NCBI RefSeq assembly: GCF_027887165.1
Contig: NC_077227.1
Location: forward strand, 352,614,207 to 352,678,206
Origin: Monodelphis domestica
Lineage: Eukaryota; Chordata; Mammalia; Didelphimorphia; Didelphidae
DNA length: 64,000 nucleotides
Reading direction: 5' to 3'
Part shown: positions 1-11,798 of the stretch, piece after piece
Numbering within the stretch: position 1 is the first letter of the stretch
Layout: each line of letters starts with the position of its first letter
Position numbers and translations under genes: made by a program
The notes under the pieces: model-generated
The model's input: only the letters and a program-made list of their open reading frames with translations
What the model was told of the DNA's origin: nothing
Database searches by the model: none

Positions 1-35
1 AGTGGCTTATCTGCAGGAAAACTGAATTAAAAAAA

Positions 36-221
36 TCTTTACCTTCCATTTTAAATTAGTAATGTGCTGGTCCCAAGCCAGCAGAGTGGTAAGGGTAGGT
101 AGTGGGATTTAAAGTGACTTAACTAGGGTCACACAGCTAGGAAGTATCTGAAGTCAAATTTGAACCCAGGACTTCTGTCTGGGCCTGGCTCTCAATCCAC
201 TGAGCCATCTATCTGCTCCCC
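36..221 (-). mobile_element. SINE1/WSINE1-type tRNA-derived SINE
   Basis: Read on the - strand it has the family layout: a tRNA-like head with 'cagtggattgagagcc', 'gtgaccct', then a tail ending in 'aaggta'. Diverged copy. Confidence 0.85.
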
Positions 222-244
222 AGAATAACTGAATTTATTTATTT

Positions 245-421
245 AAAAGCCTCTTACCTTTTGTCTTAGAATTAATACAAAGTATTGGTTCCAAGGCAGA
301 AGAGTGATAGGCAATTGGGGTTAAGTGACTTGCCTAGGGTCACAAGTATTTTGAGGCCAGGTCTTGACCTCCTAATTTTTTTGTACCTGACTCTCACACT
401 ATGGAGCAACCTGGCTGCCCC
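245..421 (-). mobile_element. SINE1/WSINE1-type SINE, diverged
   Basis: Second copy in the same orientation 25 bases after the first; the head part is degenerate. Confidence 0.8.
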
Positions 422-3400
422 AATAATTTAATTTATACAATCTTTAAGCAATAACATTCAGTAGGCAAGCTTTCTGAAACATAGAAGTCTTTGGATTAAA
501 ATATTCTGTGTATATCACATAAATTTTGTTTACCTGGGAGAATGCCCAACATAACACAGGGTGTTAGAGAATTTAATCATTGCTGTGATTGTGAATTGTG
601 TCTTTGAGGAATTTTTTTGTTTAAGCATTTCCCTTGGTTTAAGAGAAAAGAGCAACTTTGCAATCAAGAGATACATTCTATTTTGCATAAGCAACAGATT
701 TAAGAAAACTGGAGGTTTAAGTTTTATTGAAAGACTAAAATTTGGGAGTTTGATTTAATAGGTCAAAAGTAGCGATTTCTTTGTTCTATATTGAACTCAT
801 ACTCTGGGATGGCAGCTCTTGGGGAATGCTAGGAGATTTGACAATATGTCTTTCTGACCTCCTTTTGGCTAACTTTCACAGTGTTACAGGTTTTTTTCCT
901 TTTGTTATTTTAGCCTTTGTCACATCAAAGGATTTTAAAGATTTGCCAATGTTAGATTTGTTTTCTAGCATGAAGATAACTGAATCTAAGGTGGTGGGAT
1001 TTCTAAGATTTGTGACAAAATCAGAAGGTTCCTATTATTCTTAATAAAAGTGCCTTCCTGGTCTTTCCCTTTAGATTTTACCATTAAGTAGACTTAATAA
1101 TTATTTTAAAATGTCATAATTTTTTTATTACTAGTCTCATTATGTATTTTCTCGATTTTGGAATGCTTTTAAGGCATCAGTTGAAATAGAAGTCTTGACT
1201 CTAAAATTTTATTTTGCAGAAATAGTGTTTCTGTTAGTTAGGAAAGTTTGAAGCTATCTTTTATTGGTCAACCATCAACTGGTGAGAAAAATTTGTTGAC
1301 TCCTTTTGAGTCCTCAGGTAATTTCTGAATTTTCTCAAACCATAAAAACAAAATAGTGTTTTCACTTAAGTATATTAACACCCAATAATATCCAATGGTA
1401 TTAAAAGATAGTGCTTGTCTTTTTAAGATAGACCTAGCAGTTCAAGGTATAGTAGTGGTTTCTCTATACAGCAGTGCTTGAACTTCAGTTGTGACATGAC
1501 CTTGTCATAGATTCAGGGTCAGAAATGGCAGTTGAACTTGGGATAACTGAATTTTTCTCATTCTAGGTCTTGTACTATCCAAAAAAAAAAAAGGGAAAAA
1601 AGAGGGCCTGAGAGATCAAACAGATAGTGACAGAACTGTCTCCTCATTGTTTTAGTTTAATATTTCTGCCATGGCATATTGCTTCTTTATGCTTGCAGAA
1701 TGCGGCTTGCTTAACATTTTTGATTACCAGAAAAAGTAGGACACTACAACAGACAGTAATGAAATGCAAGGGAGAAGAATTGACATCTTAGGATACTATT
1801 TTAGACATTTTGTTTTGCATCCTAAATCAACTTACTTGAAAATGTGAAAACTTTATATTCTGGTGCAGTTTGTTATAATGTACAAAGAGCTTTAATGCTC
1901 ATTTGATCCTCATAACATGTGAAGTAGGCAGGAGAATCAGTGCAGTTAACTTAAATTTTCTAGATAAAGATGATGGCTGGAACCATAACCCAGGTCTTTT
2001 GAATCTTTAGTATTGCTAGCATTTGTAATTTTTTAAATTGCTTGCACTAAACTTCTTAAAGAGCTGTTTGAAAAAAAGTTTGGTTCTAATGAAGAATTAT
2101 AGATATTGGGAGATAGAGATTAATGTGCTTTAGTTTTTATGTGAATTTCTGTCTCAAGTTAAATTCGTAAACTAGGAAAATCAGGACATAGTTACACTTT
2201 TATCACTCACAAGCCAATTTTCACCTTGAATATGAAAAATGGGAAGCTGGTCTTAAAAATTATATTGATTATGCCCCTAAAGGGAGAACAAAAAGATTGC
2301 TTTTTAAAAACGAATTTAAAAAATTGCTGAATAGCTTTATATAGGTCTGTGGCTTTTAAGAATTCTATTGAATTATAATATAGGTGTTTTATTCCCTCTT
2401 TCAAGCTCTTTCTGTTAGGAAAAAAGGAAATGGAGATGGCAAGGGTAGGTAAAAGGAGACTGAAATCTAGTGGCAGTGATGCTATATAGCCTGTGCTTGA
2501 TGCTGTGTTGTGGTGAATCATTTCAGTCATTAAATTTAAATAATCCTTTTTTTTTTTAAGTTTTTTCCATCACAACTTAGAGACTGTCTAATCTAAAACA
2601 TGTTAAAGCTGAAGGAGACTTCAGGTCATGGAACACAATGTTAGTACTTGATGCTCTATTTGCAATTTAGAAACCTGAGTAAAGTTTAATGGTAATATGT
2701 AACTCATAAGAGTAAATTGCAGTTATTCCATACTGCAGCAAACGATTACCTCCTTGAATTTCATTGCCATTAATGCTTTTAAGATACATTGTTTTTAATT
2801 TTTGAGGACATTAATGTGTGTTAAAAGTACAGACTTCCCAGAAAATGCATAGGTCATTTTACACTCCTTTTCAAACTTTTAATTCAATGAACTTTGAATA
2901 AAATGTGTTATGAATCCCTGAGAAATTTAATATATAACTCATAATATTCTTTTAACTACGTAGAATAACTGCAGAGATTTGTCCTCAAAAGTTCTAGCTA
3001 AAAGATTTATGTATGAACTACTTAGGAATGTATGTATGAATTCTACTTAGGAAAATTTCAAATATGAAATTATAAAAGTAATTTAAAGTGATGAATATTT
3101 TATCTGACATTCTGTAAGAATTGATGTACTTCAGTAAGACCTGCATGTTCTGACTCTTATAAAGTTAAAATTTGTAAGTTAACATAATTTTGATATTGGA
3201 ACCTTTTATTTATGATTTTGCCATTTTTGACCCATCACCAAACATTCTTAAATCTGGTTCTGCATCAAGTGTATTTCTATATTTTCATTGAAAATAAGAA
3301 AAGTGAAAATGCTCATATAGATGTGATAGAATTGGTAGGATTTTCAAACCTTTGCAGAGAAATTATTTTTATCAACCTGACGAAAATAAGTCATGATATA

Positions 3401-3514
3401 AAATATTTACTTTTCTAATAGCTAATGACATATTCAGTATTAAATAAGACGTGTTAAATGTTCAGTTGTGTATGTTCATTTTTAACAATCTATATAAAAA
3501 CTTACCTTATTAAG
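422..3514. other. Intronic stretch without recognised genes
   Basis: AT-rich unique-looking sequence. Short open frames (for example 2207-2530) resemble nothing known. A weak MIR/L2-like trace may lie at 1865-2010. Confidence 0.5.
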
Positions 3515-3525
3515 ATGACTCTCTT

Positions 3526-3735
3526 AATGGGGGCCACTGGGTAGCTCAGTGGATTGAGAGCCAGTCCTAGAGATGGGAGGTCCTAGGTTCAAATCTGGCC
3601 TCAGACACTTCCCAGCTGTGTGACCCTGGGCAAGTCACTTGACCCCCATTGCCTAGCCCTTACCACTTTTCTGCCTTGGAGTCAATACACAGTATTGACT
3701 TCAAGATGGAAGGTAAGGGTTTAAAAAAAAAAGAA
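3526..3735 (+). mobile_element. SINE1/WSINE1-type SINE, full length with target site duplication
   Basis: Complete copy from the GGTAGCTCAGTGG head to the A tail. Flanked by an exact 11-bp duplication ATGACTCTCTT (3515-3525 and 3736-3746), so this is a retroposed insertion. Confidence 0.95.
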
Positions 3736-3746
3736 ATGACTCTCTT

Positions 3747-4690
3747 TTCCAGTGTGACTTTCTAAGCTTATAGAAACCCCACTAAATGAATAATGAGAAG
3801 TGTTGCCAGCCAGTTCATTTGAAAATCTGTCCAGATAGCATCAAAGGATAATAATCAGAAAACAGCTGTAATACTGCAATGCAAAGCAGTAAATGGATTA
3901 TTTCTTGAAAAAGTTTGTGATGGTTTCAAGATGTCTTGTAGAATGCATGCCCAGTTTTCAAGGGGCTTATTATTTGCATAGTCATACAAAGTAACATCTT
4001 GATCAAATAATTACAGACTAATTAACACTAACACAAAGGAACTAGTCTTGTGCTCTGAATATAAATGAGGTATGCCTATGCATCTGACCATTACTATTGT
4101 ATAGAACACAGTGTGTACATGCATCCGATACTTGGTTTGCACTCATGGAAAACCCTTGTTTTTAGCAGGTTTAAGATTCAAACCTTCAGATCTAAATAAT
4201 TTCCTTTGCTACCCTTCTTTCACACATTGAGAAGGCAAGAAAAAGAACCTGTTACAAGTATGTGTAGACTTGCAAAGCAAATTTCCACATTAGCCATGTT
4301 TGTAGCAGTTTGGAAACAGTTTAATGATTTGTTGAAAATGTAAGAATGCATTGTGTTTAGAAGTAGTCAGTTTGACTAAATGCAACCATTTAGTTTGTGA
4401 TTATGATTGCAAATTGCTGCAAAAACAGACCTATGCTTCAAACATGCATGTGCTTGTTATCATAGTAAAAATGTATCTGTAAGATGGACAGCTATTTACT
4501 GCTTGGACCAAATTGCAAATACTCCTACAAATTCATAACTAGGAACCACTGGTCTAGATGATAGTAAATTGTGTCAATCCATAACTTGGTCAGTCAAGAG
4601 ACATAGGACACAAGACTACTGTATAGCAATGGTTATGGTCTTTTCTTGTCACATTATTTACAAATTTGTAAAATGAGGAAGGTGATTTTA
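3747..4690. other. Repeat-free intronic block, candidate conserved non-coding element
   Basis: No repeat recognised. It carries a POU-octamer-like TTATTTGCAT near 3968 and several GCATGC/CATGCAT words. Conservation cannot be tested here. Confidence 0.3.
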
Positions 4691-4699
4691 GGTTTTCAT

Positions 4700-4889
4700 C
4701 TTTTTGCTTTCTTGTCTTAGAATCAATACTAAGGGTCCCTTCCAAGGCAGAAGAGCCTTAAGGGCTCTAGGCAGTTGGGGTTAAATGGCTTGCTCAGGGT
4801 CACACAGGTAAGAAGAGCTGAGGTCAATTTTGAACCCAGGATATCTCCCAAGTCTGGCTTTTTACCCACTGAAACACCTAGATGCCCCA
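4700..4889 (-). mobile_element. SINE1/WSINE1-type SINE, diverged
   Basis: Tail part 'agaatcaatact' and head part 'gatgcccca' both visible, with an internal small duplication near the 'aagggctc' region. Confidence 0.82.
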
Positions 4890-5223
4890 GTCTTTTTCAT
4901 CTTGTAACAAAATTGTTCCCTAGGACATAAAATGCTAGCCTCAGTTTAGGTGAGGATATAGTAGAACATGAAATCGTTTATAGGTGGCTAATGTTCCAGT
5001 TGCCAAAATATTATAAATATATACTAAATACTTAAATTTTTTTAGTGTTTTGGATTTTAGTATATTGCTAATTAATTTTTGGCAAAGTAATCTTAATTCA
5101 TTCCACGGATAAAGAAGAAACTCAGATTTTCAGAGAAAAATCTGCTTGCTGTTCAATCAATATTGAATAGATTTACAACAGTTTCTTTCCTGAGATATAA
5201 AAAAAGCAAAAATAAACTTGAAA

Positions 5224-5395
5224 AGGTACCAGGTGATGGAGTGGAAATTCATGAGACTTGGGTTTGTTTGCCTGGAATCTGCAACGCACCCATTTGGCCT
5301 TGGAAAGTTACTTTGCCTCTCTTCCTCAGTTTTAATTAAATGGAGACAGAAAAGGGAAGGATCTTACTAAACTCTTTGGATCTATGACTGAAATT
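5224..5395 (+). repeat. MIR-family SINE remnant
   Basis: Order of MIR-like words: gagacttgggtt, cctggaatctgc, cttggaaagttac, cctcagtttt, aaatggagac. Old and diverged. Confidence 0.55.
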
Positions 5396-5962
5396 ATAGT
5401 TAAAGTGGAGTTATATTGCTAATAACATGTTAAATCGCTTATATATAAATTTCCATTATAAATCCTTAAAGCTCTTTATGGGGATCGTAGGGGAAGACTC
5501 ATACCTTAATAGAGAGGACAAAGACCTTGAGAGGAAAATGGAAGCCCATTTTGCATATTGAAACTTGGGATTGGGAAACTTAAGAGTATCCATAGGATCA
5601 AAGTTGGAAAACACATCTTGTCTATCTGATCCTCTTGATTTTTGTATATGAAAACACAAATAGTTAAATATTGGAGCTGGAATTTAAACCCCAGGTCTTC
5701 TGACTGGAAATTTTGTTCTTCTACACCATACCTCATTATTAAAAGAGGTTAATTACAGAGTCATAATCTGTTTCTACTAGGTATTTGGATTTTAGTGGCT
5801 TTTTTTTTTATTGGTTTAGTATCGGGAAGGATAAGCTCAAACTTAGTTTTATTCCCAAATAGATTGAGATTGATATTGGGGAATTTTTTTTACTTAGAAA
5901 CTTACAGTGGTTGAATTGGATAAAGTGGGAGGGAATATAGTGATTAATGATTAGGTGGCCTG

Positions 5963-6696
5963 TTTTTTTTTTTTTAATTTTATTTAGTCAATTTAGAACA
6001 TTATTCCTTGGATACAAGAATCATTCTTTCCCTCCTTCCCTTCCCCCCACCTTTCTGGTAGTGGACACACAATTCCACTGGGTGTCACAGGTGTCCTTGA
6101 TCAGAACCTATTTCCATGTTGTTGGTGTTTGCATTAGGATGTTCATTTAGAGTCTACATCCCCAAATCATATCCCCATCGACCCATGTGATCAAGCAGTT
6201 TTGTGTTTCTACTCTCACAGTTCTTCCTCTGAATTGGATAGTGTTCTTTCTCATAAATACCTCCAAATGGTTCTGGATCATTGCATTACTACTAATAGAG
6301 AAGTTCATTACATTCGATTGTACCAGTGTATCAGTCTCTGTATACAATGTTCTGGTTCTGCTCCCTTCACTCTGCTGCATCAATTCCTGGAGGTTGTTCC
6401 AGTTCACATGGAATTCTTCTAGTTTATTATTTCTTTGAGCACAATAGTATTCCGTCACCAACATTTACCAATTTGTTCAGCCATTTCCCAATTGAAGGGT
6501 ATCTCCTCATTTTCCAATTTTTTGCCACCACAAAGAGCGCAGCTATGAATATTCTTGTAGAAATCTTTTTCCTTATTATCTCTTTGGGGTACAAGCCCAG
6601 CAGTGCTGTGGCTGGATCAAAGGGCAGACAGTCTTTTAGCACCCTTTGGGCATAGTTCCAAATTGCCCTCCAGAAGGATTGGATCAATTCACAACT
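5963..6696 (-). mobile_element. 5'-truncated L1 (LINE-1) with target site duplication
   Basis: On the - strand it codes the C-terminal end of L1 ORF2 (FDPATALLGLYPKE, then STRIFIAALFVVAKNW, close to the human L1 FDPAIPLLGIYP and TRMFIAALFTIAKTW), followed by 3' sequence and a poly(A) tail (poly-T at 5963 on). An exact 9-bp duplication GGTGGCCTG flanks it (5954-5962 and 6697-6705). About 734 bp, 5' truncated; ORF2 is still open over much of this tail, suggesting a relatively young copy. Confidence 0.93.
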
Positions 6697-6705
6697 GGTG
6701 GCCTG

Positions 6706-7555
6706 GGTTTTGAAATGTTGTTTGACTCAGAGGCACTTAAATATTTCTTCATTTTTATTGATGAATTGCTTTCTTACTACATTTGTTTTGGAGGTACCAT
6801 AACCTTCTCTTCTTGCCCAATGAGCCATCCCCTTATAGAGTTTTTAAAAAAGGGGAGGAGGAAGCAGTTCAGCAAAATAAAGCAATATGTTTACCCATCT
6901 GCCAACATTTTTAATCTATATATTTTACATCCAATCTTCTAACTCCCTAATGAAGTGAGGGAGATAAAAGTTTCTCTCCCAGGATTTAAAAAAAAAACTT
7001 GACCATAAACAAGGTTGATGTTACTCTTACATGACCATTATTTCTGTCTATAATCTCTCCCCTCCATTCGTTCCTATGTGAACTCTTGTAACAAAGTTAA
7101 GCAAAACCAGTTAACCATGATTGTATGACAGTGTGCAACAGTATTCCCTACCTCTTCTGAAAGGAAAGTCGTGTCTATTTTAATTGGGAAAGGTTGCATT
7201 TCAGGCATATACAACAGTGATTTCTAGTGGGAGTGTAGGGAAAGTAACCTGCTATTTGGAATACTTTTTAAAATGTAGGACCTAATTTCAGGGCAGTTAC
7301 AGTTCTTTAAACTGCATATGTAAATATGTAGCAAGCTTTAAAAAAAAAACAACTTTGTTTCAATTACTTGTTAAATGCTGAGTTTAAAAAACCACAAATG
7401 CCCTAAGTGTTTTAAGTATTTCAAATGACTTGAAGCATCAGAATAGTGAGTGGTAAGGAGACTCATTCTGACTTCTAAATTAAATAAAGTGTCCATAATC
7501 TACCTAGTCTTTCCTATCAATTTTAAATTTGAATCCCCAAATTCTTTTATTTTTT
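6706..7555. other. Intronic stretch with nothing recognised
   Basis: AT-rich sequence without recognisable genes or repeats. Confidence 0.4.
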
Positions 7556-7733
7556 TAAACCCATACCGTCTGTCTTAGAACCAATGGTACTAAGGCAGAA
7601 GAATGGTAAGGGCTAGGCCCAGTGGGGGTTAAATGACTTGTCCAGGGTCTCACAGCTGGGAAGTGACTGAGACCAGATTTGAACTTATTGGCTCTGGACC
7701 TAACTCAATCCACTGAGCTACCCAGCTGCCCCT
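7556..7733 (-). mobile_element. SINE1/WSINE1-type SINE
   Basis: Tail 'cttagaaccaatg' through head 'gagctacccagctgcccc'. Confidence 0.87.
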
Positions 7734-7780
7734 CCCTCCCCAATCCCCAAGTTCCTGAAGTATACATTCTATCTACAAAC

Positions 7781-8350
7781 TGTGAAGATTGGATTTGGCT
7801 CTCCCCTGATTGTAACAATGAGAGAAGGTATTATGAAGATTAAATTGTAATCCCCTGAATTTTTAGATTTTAATCCCCCAAAATGTAAGCACAGTTGTGT
7901 GTTACTTAAAGTACTTAAAGTTGAATATGGAGATCTTCCCATTCTGAATTTTTAACCACAAAAAGGTATGACCACCCATTTGATACTTTGAGTGGGAGGT
8001 CTGACTCGTGTGAAAGAGTGGGCAGTCCTGGAGAGGAATGGGGGCTGTGATTTGGGAGACCTAAAAATTTAGGGGAAGTGACACAAGAGAAAAAGGTCTT
8101 TAAAAGTGGAGAGACACTTGGAGTGAAGACTCGCACTTGGAGTGGAACCTCCTATAAGAAGCAGTTCTACTGGAGTTGAAAGGCTCATAAAGAATCTGCT
8201 GATTGAACTGACTGTGGTGAGTGTAAAGGCTACTTCCTTTTTCATGGTCTTTGAGACTCCTTTCCCCTGACTGGGGACTTTGAATTTCCTACCTGGCTCA
8301 GAGGAAGCTAGAGCTCTCTTTTCTCTCCTTTTCTTCTTTCTCTCAGTCCA
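7781..8350 (+). mobile_element. LTR-like fragment of an endogenous retrovirus (fossil)
   Basis: Starts TGTGAAGATTGG and runs through U3-like sequence of a kind I recall from marsupial solo LTRs. The 3' boundary and target duplication are not clear. Family undetermined; old fragment. Confidence 0.45.
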
Positions 8351-8797
8351 ACCATAAATTTAGCAAAAGTTTTGTTAAACTATAACATTTGAAAGTTTTT
8401 TATTTTTTAGGTACCTTGTGACTTTTCTAAATATGATATTTTCTATTTTTATAACATTTAATTTATAATAAGGCAATTTGTACTCAGCTTGGGTTGAAAT
8501 CAGTCAGACTTGACCATTGTACAAGGGGAAGCCTGGGCAAAGGTAGTAAATTAATATTTGAAAACTGAATTAGTTGGTATGAGTCAAGCATCATAGAGCC
8601 TTTGGGCTAATTAATTTAGGTACCCTGGGGAATTTTAAGGGCCTCCAGATCAGTCACTTTTAGTTTTCCTTTCCCATTGCTACTGTAAAATTTCAACTGA
8701 GTCATCTGTCTACTTTTAATTAGCTCTTAAATTAAGGTAATTCACTTAAAATTGGTGTAATGTACCTTTTGCAGTGGTTGTTTTTTTTTTTTAGACC

Positions 8798-8868
8798 CTT
8801 AACTTTGGTCTTGAAATTAATACTGTGTATTGGTTCCAAGGCAGAAGAGTGGTAGGGGCTATGTGGTG
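8798..8868 (-). mobile_element. SINE1/WSINE1-type SINE fragment
   Basis: Only the 3' part (aattaatactgtgtattgg ... agaagagtggta) is present after a T-run. Confidence 0.7.
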
Positions 8869-8969
8869 GTTTTAATAATCTTAAAAGGATTAGGAAATTG
8901 GTGACTTTTGCAAAGAGGGATGCATATATATTTTTTGAATTTTATTAAGATTGTCAATACCTATTTCTG

Positions 8970-9112
8970 AATTGGGCAAGTGGGTGGTACTGTATAGAGT
9001 GCTGGGCCCTAGAGTCAAGAAAACTCCGAGTTCACATTTGATCTTGGACACTTAACAGATGTGTGATCCTGGGCAAGTCACAACCCTGTTTGCCTCAAAA
9101 ACATTTTAAGAA
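8970..9112 (+). mobile_element. Mar1/MIR-like SINE fragment
   Basis: tRNA-like head with 'ggtggtactgtatagagtgctggg', then 'gtgtgatcctgggcaagtca' and 'tttgcctcaaa'. Confidence 0.6.
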
Positions 9113-9126
9113 TTTAGAGTTTTGAT

Positions 9127-9310
9127 TATGACAGGCTGCATGCTATTGTGGAAAGAGCAATGGTTTTGGAATTTAGATAATCAGCATTAATCATCTTTGT
9201 GTCTGGTCAAGTTGCTTCACAAACTCTCTGGGCCTCAGTTTCCTCACTTGTAAAATGAGAGGCTTGTACTAGATATTATCTAAGGTCCCTCTCATTCTAA
9301 ATTTATGAAC
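9127..9310 (+). repeat. MIR/CORE-SINE copy
   Basis: Contains the CORE words cctcagtttcctcacttgta and aaatgaga, followed by a tail like 'aaggtccctctcattctaaa'. Confidence 0.65.
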
Positions 9311-9876
9311 CACAAAGACTGGTATTTTATTTCTAGACAACAAAATACTGTAAAATTAACAGGCATTTGGAATAGTTTTGAGCACAGGTCCTTTTTTCAG
9401 CCAAAGTTCATTTCCTTTATTACTTTTACCTTAATAGACTTTACCATTTTCCTTCTAGTCCTTTTAAAGTAATAACCTATGTTAAGTGATTTTTTTAAAA
9501 ACTGTATTAATGGTAAGAGGGTAATCACAAAAATAGAGAATCTCATTTCAAATTCATGTTTTGGAGAAAACCTATTAGAGGTCTTTTTTGAGCTGTTTGA
9601 GTGTCTGAGCAAGTTCCTCCTTTACAAAAGTACAGAAAGTTGGGAAGAGAGGGTGCTAAGTAAGGGCTTAGCTTTTTGTCACTTGAGACTAAAGGTCATT
9701 TGCCATTATTTGGTGTAACTCGGGCCTCTGGAATCATTACCAGAACTTTGCTCTTGAAGAGCTATGGGAAATTTCCATAGTAATGCTCCAGGTAGTCTAC
9801 CATAGAGGGATGGAAAAATATGAAGTTCTGGAGACCAAGTGAAAAATTTTTTTCTCTTTTCCTTTTGGCAATCATT
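9311..9876. other. Intronic stretch with nothing recognised
   Basis: Short open frames on both strands (9397-9612, 9479-9718) resemble nothing known. Confidence 0.4.
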
Positions 9877-10775
9877 TGCTTTTTTTTTTCTTTTTAACTT
9901 TGCTTTTGCAATTACACTCACATAGAAAGTATTTAACAAATTGTTTTCTGGTGTTTTGTGATTCAGTTACCCTCCCTTCCCTCCTTTCAACATAGCAAGT
10001 AGTCTGTTGTTGTAGGTTATACTGGTGTTTTATGTAATTTTCCCATGTTCTCAATATTTCCATGTTCTCCATGCCTTGACAGAAGACATGTATCACATGT
10101 ACAATAGGAAAAAATCCTCACGAAGGGAAAAAAGTGAAATATGGCATGGTTTGATCCTCAACCAGAATCCAACAGTTATTCCTTTGACTTTGTTTGGTTA
10201 ACATATCATTTTGTCATCATTTTTATCATATTCCTTGAGACCTTGTTTTACTGATAATAGTTTAAATTTCACAGTTGATTGTTGTGTTATGTTTCTGTTA
10301 CCATATATACTATTCTCCTGGTTCTGCTCACTTTACTTTGCATCAGTTCCTAGAAGTCTTTCTGAATTCATCCTGTTCATTTCTTATGGCACAATAGTAT
10401 TCTATTATATTTATATATCACAATATGTTCATTCACTTCTATTTGTATGCCAAATGCCTTCTATCAGTACCTGATAAGAAGATGACTTAATAATTGATAG
10501 ATATGTCCTCAGTTTTCAAGTCTTTGTGGGATACGATATTGGTAGGTCAAATGGTATCCATGGTTTTATATGGGCCTTTGGGCATGGTTCCATTGCTCTC
10601 TAGAATGGTGGTATCAGTTCATAGTTCCACCAAATAGTGTATGTGTCCCAATCATCACCTCCCCCAACATTTTGTTTTTTAGTCATATTAGCCAATTTCA
10701 TAGGTATCAAGTGGTATCTCAGTTCTTTTAATTTGCATTTCTCTAGTCAAAACTGATTTGGAGCATTTTTTAAAT
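9877..10775 (-). mobile_element. Older L1 (LINE-1) fragment
   Basis: Shares with the L1 at 5963-6696 the antisense words ggttctgctcactttac, tgcatcagttcct and gcacaatagtattct, then extends further 5' in ORF2 (gtggtatctcagttctttta, tttgcatttctcta). More diverged; begins with a T-run like a poly(A) tail. Confidence 0.75.
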
Positions 10776-11404
10776 ACATGTTTTTGAAAGATTTTTGAGT
10801 CTATAAAACATTGCAGTAGTGGCATGCTAGCATAATGACTGAATATTGCTTTTTTATGGTAGATGAGAGTCTGCTTCCTGACTTTTTAAGCAGATATAAA
10901 GATTTTTTTTGGGGTTTTCTTAATGTAGGAAGTTAGTGTTCTAGAGTACTAGGTGATAGACATTTCAGACCAAAAAAAAAACCACAACCTCTGACCAGTG
11001 CCCTTGAAAGTTATCATCATAGCCTTTCCTGGTATCTTGGTTCCCTACTTGTTGCTCTGTATTTTCTCTTCAGTCTATCACTTTAAAACAAGTTTATTTT
11101 ATATGGATCCTGTTATTTGTGAATGTTTTATTCCTCTATTTATATTATACTATATTATAGGGGCTGTCTTGACTTCTTTGTATTCCTATTGTCTGCTCTC
11201 AGTGTCTGATTGCAGGGCTTGATACCTAGTAGGTAACTTAAAATGCTTATGGATTGAAGAAGTAATTTAGATTGCAGAGATGAATGTCATTATGAATTCA
11301 AGGAATTTGTGGTAAATAGTATGACATATATAAAAATGTATTTAGAATCTAAACAAGATAATCCTTCCTTGCAATTCTGAGTTAACTAGGTGAATCTTTA
11401 AGAG
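10776..11404. other. Intronic stretch; possible L2 tail
   Basis: Mostly unrecognised. 11180-11265 (attgtctgctctcagtgtct ... tacctagtaggta) resembles the 3' end of L2/MIR-type repeats. Confidence 0.35.
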
Positions 11405-11798
11405 ATGGGAGTGCTGGCCCTTCTCTCCTCCCCACCCCCCCTAACCACCCCACACAGTGGAAGAAAGTGCTCAAGTGTTCCCTTTGGGCTACCAGGCAGA
11501 GGGGCTGGTGAAGTAAGGAATGTCCTCTGTGAGTGTAAAGAGCTGCTGGAGAGGAGTGACCTGAGCACTCTGCTCCCCTTCAGGTCTGCTGCCTGTGAGC
11601 TGCCCTTCTTTGTTCCCATTGGGCTGCAGAGGGGCAGATAATGTGAAAAAATGTCCTGTGTGGTGGGAGAGGGGGAGGGGAGCAGCTCCCTAGTCCCTCT
11701 GCCTTTCTAGTAACCAACTTTGATGTGGTAGGGAGGAAGGCCACAGGCCCATAGTGAGTGCTCTGCACCCATGCCATAGGTTCACCATCACTGATCTA
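11405..11798. mobile_element. hAT-type non-autonomous DNA transposon remnant
   Basis: Ends in ATGCCATAGGTTCACCATCA, a terminal sequence typical of hAT MITEs, and shares 'ccctttgggctaccaggcag' style sequence with the element at 35954-36168. The left end is not clear. The open frames here are incidental. Confidence 0.55.

Noticed and set aside
3526-3735. tRNA gene suggested by A-box and B-box words in the SINE heads
   Set aside because: The heads lack a complete cloverleaf and 3' end and continue into SINE tails; none of the SINE copies is a tRNA gene.
6147-6687. Possible small coding genes at 6147-6687 (both strands)
   Set aside because: The - strand frames are pieces of L1 ORF2 and its 3' part; the + strand frames are their shadows.
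11405-11777. Overlapping frames on both strands in a GC-rich patch, considered as an exon or CpG promoter
   Set aside because: The patch has few CpG and ends in hAT-type terminal sequence, so it is a transposon remnant.
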